NCBI RefSeq assembly: GCF_001418085.1
Contig: NZ_LIQH01000040.1
Span: 124,001-188,000, forward strand
DNA length: 64,000 nucleotides
Direction: 5' to 3'
From: Lacinutrix algicola
GTDB taxonomy: Bacteria; Bacteroidota; Bacteroidia; Flavobacteriales; Flavobacteriaceae
Made by a program: the position numbers and the translations under genes. Positions 52,877 through 61,756 of the stretch are shown piece by piece; the first letter of the stretch is position 1, and every line of letters starts with the position of its first letter. Under the pieces are notes generated by a model, which was not told where the DNA came from, made no database searches, and saw only the letters and a list, made by a program, of their open reading frames with translations.

Positions 52877-54412
52877 CTACCAATCTATTGGAAAATAATC
52901 CTTTAAGAATTTACCACTCCAATGCTTACCAGTATTAATACCATCTATTAATGGATCCATAACACGTGCCGCACCATCTACAATATCTAATGGTGGTTGA
53001 AAATCGTGAACTTCAACTTTCTTTTTAGATAAAGCTGCTGGATCTTCGTCTGTAACCCATCCTGTATCCACTGCGTTCATGTAAATACCAGATTTAGCAA
53101 AAGTTCCTGCTGAAGTATGCGTTAACATATTTAAAGCTGCTTTTGCCATATTTGTATGTGGATGTCTATCTTCTTTCTTAAATCTATGAAACTTCCCTTC
53201 CATTGCCGACACATTAATAATGTGTTTTTTACCTGTGTTTTCTTTCATCATTAAATTAGACAAACGGTTACACAATACAAAAGGTGCAACAGCATTTACA
53301 AGCTGTACTTCTACCATTTCGGTAGTTTCAATTTCGCCTAGTTTTAATCTCCAACTGTTTGTTTTACGTAAATCTACTTGTTGTAAATCGGCATCCAATT
53401 CTCCTTCTGGGAATACTTCTGCTGTTTGTAAAGAGTTGTCGAAACTATAAGGGATTTGAGATAACTCTGCCGAGTTTCTTAACCCAATACCAGGTTCTGG
53501 ACCATGCCAAGTTACTGGCAATACATTATTTTTATCTGTTTTAGAAGGTCCAACACTCAAATTAGACAGCTCTTTTAAACAACTTTCGTGGTCTTGTAAT
53601 AACGTTTGTGCAAGCTTTGGCAGTTTATCGATAGGTAACTTTTCATTTTCCATTAAATGGAAATAAAAACCAGATGGACGCCTAACCGTTTGCGCTGCAT
53701 TATTTATTAAAATATCTAATCTATCGTATTTCTGTTCTATATAGTTACAGAAAATTTCTACACTTGGTATGTGTCTTAAATCTAGACCATGAATATGTAA
53801 ACGATCGCTCCACGTTTTATAATCATCTTCTTTAGAAAAACGAATAGCAGAATCTGCCGGAAAACGTGTAGTTGCAACAACTGTTGCACCAGAACGTAAT
53901 AACATTAATGTAATATGGTATCCAATTTTTAATCGAGAACCTGTAATTACAGCAACTTGATCTTTTAAATCTGTAGTTTGAAAACGTTTAGCATAGTTTA
54001 AATCGCCACAATCGGTACACATCGTATCGTAAAAATGGTGTAATTTAGTATAGACTGTTTTACAAACGTAGCAGTTTCTTGGCGATTCTAATTCTGGAGT
54101 ATCTTCATTAATTACAGCAGCTGCCAATAATTTTGGAGCTACAAATAATGTTGCTTCTCTAGCCGAACGAATACCAGTTGTTTTTCTAGCATGCTTATCG
54201 CTTTCAATCATTTTACGCTTTGCCGCTTTTTTGGCGTCTTTACGTCTGCGTTGAAACTCGTCACGACTTGGTCGTGTTAAGGCACCAGCAACTTTAAAAA
54301 GTTCTACTCTTTGGTCTTCTGGTAATTCGAAAAGCTGATTGGTATCATCCAATAACTTCTGAATTGTTGCAATACAGTTTTCAATCTCTTGATTGTTATT
54401 CTTTTCCTTCAT
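52877..54412 (-). CDS. SDR-type oxidoreductase with N-terminal zinc-ribbon domain
   Basis: Protein of 511 residues, about twice the normal SDR length. Residues 1-145 are helical and basic, ending in a four-cysteine ribbon (Cys114, Cys117, Cys132, Cys135 in NCYVCK and MCTDCG). The Rossmann domain follows: [23 protein letters not shown] (237-240), INVSAMEG with Ser402. The catalytic Tyr-x3-Lys reads Thr420-x3-Lys424 ([11 protein letters not shown]), so the usual Tyr is missing. A long insertion (about 250-350) separates the parts. Family is SDR, but activity may be lost or changed. Function unknown. Confidence 0.8.
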   Translation of the reverse strand: MKEKNNNQEIENCIATIQKLLDDTNQLFELPEDQRVELFKVAGALTRPSRDEFQRRRKDAKKAAKRKMIESDKHARKTTGIRSAREATLFVAPKLLAAAVINEDTPELESPRNCYVCKTVYTKLHHFYDTMCTDCGDLNYAKRFQTTDLKDQVAVITGSRLKIGYHITLMLLRSGATVVATTRFPADSAIRFSKEDDYKTWSDRLHIHGLDLRHIPSVEIFCNYIEQKYDRLDILINNAAQTVRRPSGFYFHLMENEKLPIDKLPKLAQTLLQDHESCLKELSNLSVGPSKTDKNNVLPVTWHGPEPGIGLRNSAELSQIPYSFDNSLQTAEVFPEGELDADLQQVDLRKTNSWRLKLGEIETTEMVEVQLVNAVAPFVLCNRLSNLMMKENTGKKHIINVSAMEGKFHRFKKEDRHPHTNMAKAALNMLTHTSAGTFAKSGIYMNAVDTGWVTDEDPAALSKKKVEVHDFQPPLDIVDGAARVMDPLIDGINTGKHWSGKFLKDYFPIDW

Positions 54413-54554
54413 AAAATTATCTAACGGTGTATTGTGAATTTGAGTGTTTCTGTTTTTTATCAGAATTAATTCGAGAACAATTTAAAATTAATCTTCTCGA
54501 TACAATTCTTCATATTTCAGAATCACTAAAAGTGACAACATTCTATTATAAAAA

Positions 54555-55895
54555 TTACTTGTTTTTCTTCTTTTTAGACTCTTCTGGCTTTTCTTTACTT
54601 GCACTGGTTTGCATCAAATAATTTGCCAGTATTTTATCTACTAATTCCTCTTTTGTTAAGTGATGGAATATCGTTTTAATTTGTCCTTTTAAAGCTTCAT
54701 TAACTTCTCTGTTAGGCTTCGCTTTAAATATTTTTTTAGCCCATAATAACGTGTTATTATCTTCTATACTTTGTGCATCTGGCTTTTTAAAAGGTGTAAA
54801 ACTAATGTTTAACTCTTCTTCAAACTCACCAATATCTTCTACTTCTTCTTTCTGTATAATAGTAAGCGATAATCCGTTTGCTCCTGCTCTAGCAGTACGT
54901 CCACTTCTATGTACATAAGCTTCATAAGTATCTGGCAAATGATAATTTACTACCCAAGACAATTCTTTTACATCAATACCACGAGCTGCTAAATCTGTAG
55001 CTACTAAAATATCAATATGGCCTTCTCTAAACTGTCCCATAATACGATCTCGAATACCTTGTGTTAGGCTTCCGTGTATAGCACCAGAAGAGAATTTATT
55101 AATGGCTAGTTTTTTTGCTAGCTTATTTACTGCTGCTTTAGTTTTACAGAATATAATACCACGTTGTCCTTCGTTTGCATTTAAAAAATGAAGTAAAACT
55201 TCAAGTTTTTCTATAGGCTCTACAACTATGTATTGGTGATCGATGCCTTGATGACCAACAGATTCCATATTCGCTTCAATTTGTACCACATGTTTAGACA
55301 TGTAATTTTGAACCATTTGTTTAATAGTTCCTGGTAGTGTAGCGGTAAAAAGTAAAGTTCTTCTACTTTTTGGTAACGCTTTAATAATAGCATCTACACC
55401 TTCTTTGTGTGCGCTTACCATTTCATCGGCTTCATCCAACACAAAATAAGTAATCTCTTTTACGTTTATAGCATTACGTTCTATTAAATCTGCTAAACGT
55501 CCTGGAGTTGCTACTACAATATGAGTTGTTTCTTTTAATCGTTCTATTTGTGGTTTTATTGGAATTCCTCCAAATACTCCTGCAATAGATACTTGCATGC
55601 TCTCTGCATTATAAGACTCTAAATTATTGAAAATTTGTTGTCCTAATTCTCTTGTAGGCGCAAGTATTACAGCCTGAATAGAAGATTGCTCTATGTCTAT
55701 AAGTTGTAATAATGGTAAACCAAAAGCAGCAGTTTTACCTGTTCCTGTTTTTGCTAATGCAACAACATCTTCCTTTTGGTTTAGAATAACAGGAATAACT
55801 TTTTCTTGAATATCTGTAGGTACAGAAATTTGTAAAGTCGCTAAACTTTCTTGAAGTTGCTTATTAATCCCAATATCTGAAAACTGTTTTGACAT
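54555..55895 (-). CDS. DEAD/DEAH box RNA helicase
   Basis: ATP-dependent RNA helicase of 446 residues from ATG at 55895 (an upstream ATG adds nine residues). All core motifs are visible: Q motif region, AKTGTGKTAAFGLPLL (I), PTRELGQQ (Ia), TPGRLAD (Ib), LDEADEM (II), FTATLPG (III), FCKTKAAV (IV), ATDLAARGIDV (V) and HRSGRTARAG (VI). The C-terminus is short and lysine rich. Such helicases aid ribosome assembly and mRNA decay, especially in the cold. It follows a cold-shock gene with only a terminator between, so read-through may link them. Confidence 0.95.
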   Translation of the reverse strand: MSKQFSDIGINKQLQESLATLQISVPTDIQEKVIPVILNQKEDVVALAKTGTGKTAAFGLPLLQLIDIEQSSIQAVILAPTRELGQQIFNNLESYNAESMQVSIAGVFGGIPIKPQIERLKETTHIVVATPGRLADLIERNAINVKEITYFVLDEADEMVSAHKEGVDAIIKALPKSRRTLLFTATLPGTIKQMVQNYMSKHVVQIEANMESVGHQGIDHQYIVVEPIEKLEVLLHFLNANEGQRGIIFCKTKAAVNKLAKKLAINKFSSGAIHGSLTQGIRDRIMGQFREGHIDILVATDLAARGIDVKELSWVVNYHLPDTYEAYVHRSGRTARAGANGLSLTIIQKEEVEDIGEFEEELNISFTPFKKPDAQSIEDNNTLLWAKKIFKAKPNREVNEALKGQIKTIFHHLTKEELVDKILANYLMQTSASKEKPEESKKKKNK

Positions 55896-55952
55896 AAAAT
55901 ATTTTTTGGTAAAGATAATCACACTTTTTGTAGCACAAACTATTGAGCATAA

Positions 55953-55983
55953 AAAAAGCCCATCTAAATTAGATGGGCTTTTT
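55953..55983 (-). terminator. Terminator between the third cold-shock gene and the helicase
   Basis: AAAAAGCCCATCTAA and TTAGATGGGCTTTTT form a perfect 15-bp stem directly after the cold-shock gene and 58 nt before the helicase start. It could act as an attenuator for the helicase. Confidence 0.9.
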
Positions 55984-56003
55984 GAAAAAATATGAATATA
56001 TTC

Positions 56004-56195
56004 TTAGATAACTTTTACGTTAACCGCGTTTAATCCTTTGTTTCCTTCTTGTAAATCGAATTCAACTTGGTCACCTTCTCTAATCTCATCGATTAATCCA
56101 GAAATGTGTACGAAATGATCTTTGTCAACACCTTCTTCAGTGATGAATCCAAATCCTTTCGCGTCGTTGAAAAATTTAACTGTACCTTTATTCAT
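56004..56195 (-). CDS. Cold-shock protein (CspA family), copy 3
   Basis: OB-fold cold-shock protein of 63 residues from ATG at 56195, starting MNKGTVKFFNDAKGFG. It differs from copies 1 and 2 at a few positions (Ala for Thr in RNP1, HISGL for HVSGL). An in-frame upstream ATG at 56258 would add 21 residues not found in the family. A TATCTTTG box lies on the minus strand about 30 nt upstream. The leader differs from that of copies 1 and 2. Confidence 0.95.
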   Translation of the reverse strand: MNKGTVKFFNDAKGFGFITEEGVDKDHFVHISGLIDEIREGDQVEFDLQEGNKGLNAVNVKVI

Positions 56196-56398
56196 TGTAA
56201 TGTAATTTAATTTATTAATGTGTTGCAAAGATAATACCATTAATCCGTAAAACAACATTAAATCTTTTAAATATAAGTTTTTACGGCTTTCTATTCGAGT
56301 TCAAGCAATAACAAATCATTCTCTAATGTTGCTATTACAGCCCTAAAGTTAAACGTTACTAAAACATTAGTAATAGTATAGTTACTTTGTTTTATAAT

Positions 56399-56791
56399 CT
56401 ACAATTGTTCTCTACTCCTACAAACGTTAGCAAATTGTCCCATCGCCATTCGTTTTGAGGCTTCTTTTGCACGATTAGCATGTTCGCCTACAAATAGAGA
56501 ATCGATAGTTTTAAACCATAAATCTAGCCATTGTGTAAAATGGTGTTGATCCATTTTTTGGTTTAAATATTTATCTACTTTTTGGTGTGCTTGACTTGGA
56601 TTTCCTTTAAAACAGGCTTCTCCAAATAAACTTGTTACCCAAAAATCGGTTAGTTTATCTAAATGCGGTGGCCATTGCTCATCTGTTAAATGATGATTAA
56701 AAATGGGACCTAAAAGTGCATCAGCTCTAACTTTAGCATAAAAAGTAGTTACCAACTTGTAAACATCTGCTCTATCTTCAATTGTTTTCAT
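56399..56791 (-). CDS. Group III truncated haemoglobin
   Basis: Truncated globin of 130 residues. HHLTDEQWPPHLDKLTDFWV and HQKVDKYLNQKMDQHHFTQW follow the group III pattern, with His69 a candidate proximal haem ligand and Tyr18 in the B-helix. Such globins bind O2 and NO and can act in NO detoxification. It begins 13 nt after the NO-reductase stop codon, as the last gene of the operon, which supports a role in NO defence. Confidence 0.87.
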   Translation of the reverse strand: MKTIEDRADVYKLVTTFYAKVRADALLGPIFNHHLTDEQWPPHLDKLTDFWVTSLFGEACFKGNPSQAHQKVDKYLNQKMDQHHFTQWLDLWFKTIDSLFVGEHANRAKEASKRMAMGQFANVCRSREQL

Positions 56792-56804
56792 ATTAAAACG
56801 GGTG

Positions 56805-59024
56805 TTAGATTTTCTTTTTTAAACAGTAAATAGTTTCGTTAATAGTAAACCAGCAGAAGTAAAATATTCCGACAGAAAAAATAATATCTCCAATCATACG
56901 TAACCATTTTAAGGTTTGAACCGTTGGTGAGTACAGTAAATCTGCACTACGCGCAAACGAATAGCCTTTTGTAATAGACGTATATGCTTGAATAATACCT
57001 ATTGGTAACATGCTAAAAACAACCATTGCTACTAAACCTATATTTAATAACCAAAAGGCTCTTTTTAGTTTTGTAGAACTCCAAACACGGTCCGAATAAA
57101 AACGTAAACATATAATTATAAAGCCCATTCCTAACAGTCCATAGACTCCAAATAATGCGGTATGTGCATGTACTGCTGTGGTATTTAAACCTTGAATGTA
57201 ATACAATGCAATTGGCGGATTTATTAAAAAACCAAAAACACCTGCACCTACCATATTCCAGAACGCGACTGCAATAAAAAAGAATATTGGCCATTTATAA
57301 TTTTGAACCCACTCATTAGATTTTAACAAGTTCCAATTCTCTCTAATTTCGAAACCCATTAAAGTAAGTGGCACCACTTCTAGCGCACTAAATGTAGCAC
57401 CTAAAGCTATGGCTTGCACTGGTGTTCCCGAATAGTATAGATGATGAAGCGTCCCTATAATACCACCTGCTAAAAATATTGTTGCAGAGGCTATAGAAGC
57501 ACGTCCTGCTGTTTTAGCCGAAAGAATTTTCATTCTTAGAAAAATAAAGGCAATAATTACAGTAGCAAAAACTTCGAAGAATCCTTCTACCCAAAGGTGT
57601 ACTAACCACCATCTCCAATAGTTAATTACTGGTAAACTACTGTTTTCGCCATACATTAATCCTGAAAAGAAAAACATACCAATAGCAATTACAGAAATTA
57701 ATAATATGATTAATAAATGCTTAGAATCATCGTTTTTTCTAATACCAAATACTACGTGTCTTCCAACCATAAGTACCCATAAAACAAGACCGATACCTAA
57801 AAATATTTGCCAGAATCTACCTAAATCCATGTACTCGTAACCTTGATGCCCAAAGAAGAAATTGGTTGTTAAATCTAAAAACTGATGTACACCAAGCCAC
57901 TCGCCTACTAAAGATCCTAAAACAATAATAAGTAATGCAATAAAGAGGAAATTAATACCAAAGACTTGGTATTTCATTTCTTTACCACTAATCATTGGTG
58001 CTAAAAATAAACCTGTTGCTAACCATGTGGCAGCAATCCAGAATACTGCTAATTGCGTATGCCAAGTTCTGGTTATGGAATAAGGTAATACACTAGATAA
58101 ATCGTAACCAAAAAAGGCCTGACCTTCTACTGTATAATGTACCGTTAATACGCCTAATATTACCTGAAGTCCTATTAATAGTGATATGACGATAAAATAT
58201 TTTAAAACCGATTTTTGAGATCTAGTAAGCACTAATTTTCCTAAAGGATCTTCTTTAGGATGAATAACCGCGTCTCCTTTCTCGTGTTTTCTAAGATAAT
58301 AGTACGTTAATATCCCAATAAATAATAGCAATAATACTACCGAGAATCCCGACCATATTTGAGAATCGGCAGTAATTGTATTACCAATTAAAGGTTCGTG
58401 TGGCCAGTTTGACGTGTAAGTATACTCCTTATCTGGTCTGTTAGTACTTGCTGCCCAAGAAGTCCAAAATAGAAAAGCATTTAACTGCTCTAATTTTTCG
58501 GTGTCTTCTAGTGCTCCTTTTGGTATAGCATATTGCTCATAACCGTTAGAAAAAATATCGGTATAATGTGCCGTATTGCTAACAATAGCAGTGTAACGCT
58601 CTTGTGTTATGGTAACACTTTTATCTAAAGGATTAAAAGTATTTGTTTTAATGGTCTTAATTAAACGCGCTTTTAAAGCTGCTTTAGGCTCTACATCTAA
58701 ATTATCGTAAGTCGTATTATAGTCTTTTTTAGCCCATGCATCGAGCATAAAAACCGCTTCTTTATGTATCCAATCGGCAGACCAATCTGGAGCAACATAA
58801 CTACCATGTCCCCAAATAGAACCGACTTCCATACCTCCTATAGACTCCCAAACGTTTTGCCCAATTTGTATGTCGGCTTTTGTATATACTACCTCTCCTG
58901 TTTCTTCAATTATTACCGTTTCTGGTATTGGTGGTTGTTTTTGGTATACTTCTGTTCCTACCCAAATTAGGGCAATAAAAGAGAGTATGACTACGCTTGA
59001 AAATGCAATCCAAACTTTTTTCAT
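56805..59024 (-). CDS. norZ: Quinol-dependent nitric oxide reductase (qNOR)
   Basis: Single-subunit haem-copper oxidase superfamily enzyme of 739 residues with about 14 membrane segments. The N-terminal part (QKQPPIPETVIIEETGEVVY, DIQIGQNVWESIGGMEVGSIWGHGSYVAPDWSADW) is the cytochrome c-like extension that replaces NorC. RTWHTQLAVFWIAATWLATG, HLWVEGFFEVFATV and GTLHHLYYSG hold the haem and FeB histidines. No CxxCH haem site is present, so the electron donor should be a quinol. It reduces 2 NO to N2O at the membrane. Detoxification rather than denitrification is likely, since no nitrite reductase is nearby. Confidence 0.93.
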   Translation of the reverse strand: MKKVWIAFSSVVILSFIALIWVGTEVYQKQPPIPETVIIEETGEVVYTKADIQIGQNVWESIGGMEVGSIWGHGSYVAPDWSADWIHKEAVFMLDAWAKKDYNTTYDNLDVEPKAALKARLIKTIKTNTFNPLDKSVTITQERYTAIVSNTAHYTDIFSNGYEQYAIPKGALEDTEKLEQLNAFLFWTSWAASTNRPDKEYTYTSNWPHEPLIGNTITADSQIWSGFSVVLLLLFIGILTYYYLRKHEKGDAVIHPKEDPLGKLVLTRSQKSVLKYFIVISLLIGLQVILGVLTVHYTVEGQAFFGYDLSSVLPYSITRTWHTQLAVFWIAATWLATGLFLAPMISGKEMKYQVFGINFLFIALLIIVLGSLVGEWLGVHQFLDLTTNFFFGHQGYEYMDLGRFWQIFLGIGLVLWVLMVGRHVVFGIRKNDDSKHLLIILLISVIAIGMFFFSGLMYGENSSLPVINYWRWWLVHLWVEGFFEVFATVIIAFIFLRMKILSAKTAGRASIASATIFLAGGIIGTLHHLYYSGTPVQAIALGATFSALEVVPLTLMGFEIRENWNLLKSNEWVQNYKWPIFFFIAVAFWNMVGAGVFGFLINPPIALYYIQGLNTTAVHAHTALFGVYGLLGMGFIIICLRFYSDRVWSSTKLKRAFWLLNIGLVAMVVFSMLPIGIIQAYTSITKGYSFARSADLLYSPTVQTLKWLRMIGDIIFSVGIFYFCWFTINETIYCLKKKI

Positions 59025-59047
59025 TTTTATATATTTTTACTTTTATA

Positions 59048-59383
59048 TTAACCTACATTTTGTACGCGTTGTACTGTATCTGCTATAGAAATAGATAATC
59101 TTATAATACTATTTTCTAATCCTTTTAAATCGTGAGGAACATTAGCGTCTAACGCTATTAGTGCTCCTTTTGTTAAGTGTTGTTTTTCGCCGTTTACACC
59201 AAATTCTATGGCACCATCAAAAACCTCAACAATTATTGGAAATGGTGCTTTGTGTTCTTTCATGGTTTGCCCTTTTTCTAAGGCGATTCTTATTTCTTTA
59301 GTGGTTTCTGTTTTTAGTATTAATGTAATGGCTGGTTTGTTTGGTGTAAAAACCAAATCGTCTGTTAATGAAGCTGTTTTCAT
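59048..59383 (-). CDS. Small cupin-domain protein
   Basis: Single-domain cupin of 111 residues, no signal peptide. EKGQTMKEHKAPFPIIVEVFDGAIEF is motif 1, with one His and a Glu replaced relative to strong metal sites, and LIALDANVPHDL is motif 2. It sits between an inner-membrane protein gene and norZ, overlapping the first by 4 nt, so it is translated from the same mRNA. Cupins of this type occur beside NO-response genes in Bacteroidota and may sense or bind a metal. The role is unknown. Confidence 0.85.
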   Translation of the reverse strand: MKTASLTDDLVFTPNKPAITLILKTETTKEIRIALEKGQTMKEHKAPFPIIVEVFDGAIEFGVNGEKQHLTKGALIALDANVPHDLKGLENSIIRLSISIADTVQRVQNVG

Positions 59384-59844
59384 GTGGTTGTTATTTGTTT
59401 ATTATTTAATGTGTGACTGCGTAATATTTTAATACCGTAAATAATCAAGCTTGTTACTTTTATTAATTCTAGAATAACATACCACAGATGCAGTTTGCTT
59501 GGTGGTACTTTTACCATATTAATAATTAAACTTGCTCTAGCGTCTAAGGCTGGTAATACCCAAACGGTTTGAATAACAAGTACTACTAACGCTATTATTA
59601 AAAACGGTAACGCCTTAAAACGTTGTGTGTGTTTACTGCTAAAAATTAAGAGTAAAATTAAAATGGCACAGGTAATCTCTACGCTATTAAGTGCTTTAAA
59701 TACTAATTGCCCAATGCCTAAGCCTAACGCTGTAGTAATATTTGGTGCTTGAAATTTTAACCAAGCTTCCATAAAGCTTATTGCGCCTACAAAACCTACC
59801 CATATAAAAGTTAAAGCGATACTGTAAATGATTTGTTTCTTCAT
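59380..59844 (-). CDS. Four-helix integral membrane protein of unknown function
   Basis: Protein of 154 residues with about four membrane segments (IIYSIALTFIWVGFVGAISF, ITCAILILLLIF, ALPFLIIALVVLVIQTVWVL, YVILELIKVTSLIIYGIKIL). I do not recognise a family with certainty. Its stop overlaps the cupin start by 4 nt (ATGA), and it follows the Rrf2 gene by 44 nt, so it belongs to the NO-detoxification operon. It could help quinol oxidation or haem handling, but this is speculation. Confidence 0.75.
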   Translation of the reverse strand: MKKQIIYSIALTFIWVGFVGAISFMEAWLKFQAPNITTALGLGIGQLVFKALNSVEITCAILILLLIFSSKHTQRFKALPFLIIALVVLVIQTVWVLPALDARASLIINMVKVPPSKLHLWYVILELIKVTSLIIYGIKILRSHTLNNKQITTT

Positions 59845-59888
59845 AATCGATTAAAAGACCTTTTTATCCTATTTATAATTAATTTTTT

Positions 59889-60320
59889 TTAGCGTTTTAA
59901 AATAAAAGTTCCCAAACTAAGATCATCCACTAAAGCTTTTAATGACGTACTTTCAAGCATCGTCTTTAAATTATCTCTAATCTCAATAAATTTAAAGTGT
60001 AAAGGACACGGTGAGTTTGCATCGCATTGTTTTAAACCTAAACCACAGCCATTATATATAGCATCGCCATCAAGTAAACTTACTATTTCGCTAAGCTTTG
60101 TATCCATTTTATTATCCTCTATAAAAAAACCACCGTAGCGACCTTTTATAGAGGTTAATATATGTGCTCTTGTTAATTGTTGTAGAATTTTGGCAGTAAA
60201 TGCCGTAGGTGAATTAATTTCTTCCGAAATAGTGATTAAACTCACCTTCTCTCCTTTCGAGCTCTGCTGAGCTACAAAAATTACAGCGCGTAAACCATAT
60301 TCGCAAGATTTTGAAAACAT
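59889..60320 (-). CDS. Rrf2 family transcriptional regulator (NsrR-like)
   Basis: Winged-helix Rrf2 regulator of 143 residues. SCEYGLRAVIFVAQQSSKGE and ISEEINSPTAFTAKILQQLT are the DNA-binding helices. GCGLGLKQCDANSPCPLH has the three Cys (with one extra) that hold an Fe-S cluster in IscR/NsrR-type proteins. As first gene of the run containing norZ and a truncated globin, it is most simply an NO-sensing, autoregulated repressor of that operon. A palindrome overlaps the promoter (60351-60365). NsrR function is inferred, not shown. Confidence 0.92.
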   Translation of the reverse strand: MFSKSCEYGLRAVIFVAQQSSKGEKVSLITISEEINSPTAFTAKILQQLTRAHILTSIKGRYGGFFIEDNKMDTKLSEIVSLLDGDAIYNGCGLGLKQCDANSPCPLHFKFIEIRDNLKTMLESTSLKALVDDLSLGTFILKR

Positions 60321-60340
60321 CTATTTCTTTATTTATACGA

Positions 60341-60371
60341 CAAATATAATGCTATATTTAATAGCGGACAA
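60341..60371 (-). promoter_or_regulatory. NO-operon promoter with palindromic operator
   Basis: On the minus strand TTG (60369-60371), 20 nt and TATATTTG (60341-60348). Between the two boxes lies GCTAT-N5-ATAGC (60351-60365), an exact inverted repeat. A repressor bound here would block RNA polymerase, as expected for an Rrf2-type sensor (inferred). Confidence 0.7.
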
Positions 60372-60440
60372 ATTTATCCTTTATATTTTATTAATTACCT
60401 TTTTCTTCTAAAACACGAAATTAATACTGCTTAAAATATA

Positions 60441-61706
60441 CTACTCTAAATCATCGTCGTCATCATAACCTGGTAACTCTAATGCTTTAACAGATTGGAT
60501 TGCGTTTCCAGCAATGCCTTTAATAGAACCGTACATATCTATAGTATTAGTCACTACTTTCTCTATTTGTTTCTCTCTTTGTTTCCAAATACGTTGCATA
60601 GAGCGTTTTTCACTTTCTAAGTCCGATTTCATTTGTGTAAAACCTTCTACAATCGCTTCAATTTGCATTCTAAAGGTTGTACTGGTTAGGTAATCGTAAA
60701 GTAAGTCCATTTTATCACCTTTATTTTCTTGGGTAATTATAGCGTTATTTACTTGTAAAATCCCTTCTCTTAAAACGGCACACAACCCTTTAAACTCGTC
60801 GTAATTACAAATCCAAATACCATCTCTTAATCCCATTCGGTCCATGTCCGATGGCATAACTTCTGTCACTAAAACACCAATATTTGCACCTTTGTCTCTA
60901 ATATCTGCTTTAAATTTTTCTATCCAACTGGGCTGAAAATCTTTAGTACGTTTACTTTCGTAATAGATAGTACCACAGTTTTGCTCGGTTCTGGTGTGTA
61001 CAATTTGAAGACAATCGCCACCTCTAGCTCCTTTTTTAATTTCTTGTATTGTATCTAACGGAAACTTAGACGCCAACCACTCCTCTATTGCTAATTCCTG
61101 AACTTCACCTTGCAATTGCATAGAACCTTGCTCTTGCTTACGTTTCATTTCTTCGGTAAGCTTTTTCTGATCTTCTAATTGCTTTTGCATTTCTTTAAAA
61201 CGCAATTCGTTTTTGTCTTCCTCAGATTTTTTAATTTTTTCTTTTTCTGAAGTTAGAATCTCATTTAGCTTTTTCTGTGCCTCGGCTTCGGCAGCTTCTT
61301 TAAGTTCGCCTTTTTCTCTTTTAAGCTTTTCTATCTCAGCTTTAGAACGGTTTAACTCTTTTACTTGCTCAGATTTTTCGTTTAATTCCTTTTGTAAGGC
61401 TTCAAACTGATCGGAAGATTCCTCCTTTAATTTAAGCTTTAGCTTTGCTTCTATTTCTTTTTTATCTTCTTTTAACTGATTTTCTAAACGTTCCTGAAAT
61501 AACACATTCTCGCGCTTTTTCTTATTCTCGAAATCTAACTTTTCTAATTTTAGCTTTTCTTGCTGACTTTCGTAACGCTTCTTCTCTGCCGCTATTTGCG
61601 ACTGGTATTTTTGCTTTATTTCCTCTTCTAATTGATGCGATAAAATATCTTGAACATCTATGGAAGTCCCACAATTAGGACATTTTATTTGATTTTCGTT
61701 TTTCAT
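60441..61706 (-). CDS. DUF2130 family protein with zinc knuckle and nuclease-like C-terminus
   Basis: Cytoplasmic protein of 421 residues. CPNCGTSID (Cys9, Cys12) is a small zinc knuckle, residues about 25-205 are a charged coiled coil, and the C-terminal domain contains GDCLQIV with Asp231 and YYESKRTKDF with Glu250 and Lys252, then IGVLVTEVMPSDMDR. That D-x18-E-x-K layout resembles PD-(D/E)XK nucleases, which has been suggested for DUF2130. Biological role unknown. It is 50 nt downstream of the RloC-like ATPase gene on the same strand, so the two could be cotranscribed. Confidence 0.85.
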   Translation of the reverse strand: MKNENQIKCPNCGTSIDVQDILSHQLEEEIKQKYQSQIAAEKKRYESQQEKLKLEKLDFENKKKRENVLFQERLENQLKEDKKEIEAKLKLKLKEESSDQFEALQKELNEKSEQVKELNRSKAEIEKLKREKGELKEAAEAEAQKKLNEILTSEKEKIKKSEEDKNELRFKEMQKQLEDQKKLTEEMKRKQEQGSMQLQGEVQELAIEEWLASKFPLDTIQEIKKGARGGDCLQIVHTRTEQNCGTIYYESKRTKDFQPSWIEKFKADIRDKGANIGVLVTEVMPSDMDRMGLRDGIWICNYDEFKGLCAVLREGILQVNNAIITQENKGDKMDLLYDYLTSTTFRMQIEAIVEGFTQMKSDLESEKRSMQRIWKQREKQIEKVVTNTIDMYGSIKGIAGNAIQSVKALELPGYDDDDDLE

Positions 61707-61756
61707 TTAAGCCAGTATTTTTTATTTCTCAGATTAACTCATATTTATAAATGAGT

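Noticed and set aside
57013-57294. Open frame of 93 codons in another frame within the NO reductase gene
   Set aside because: It lies wholly inside norZ on the same strand in a different frame, with no start context and no family resemblance.
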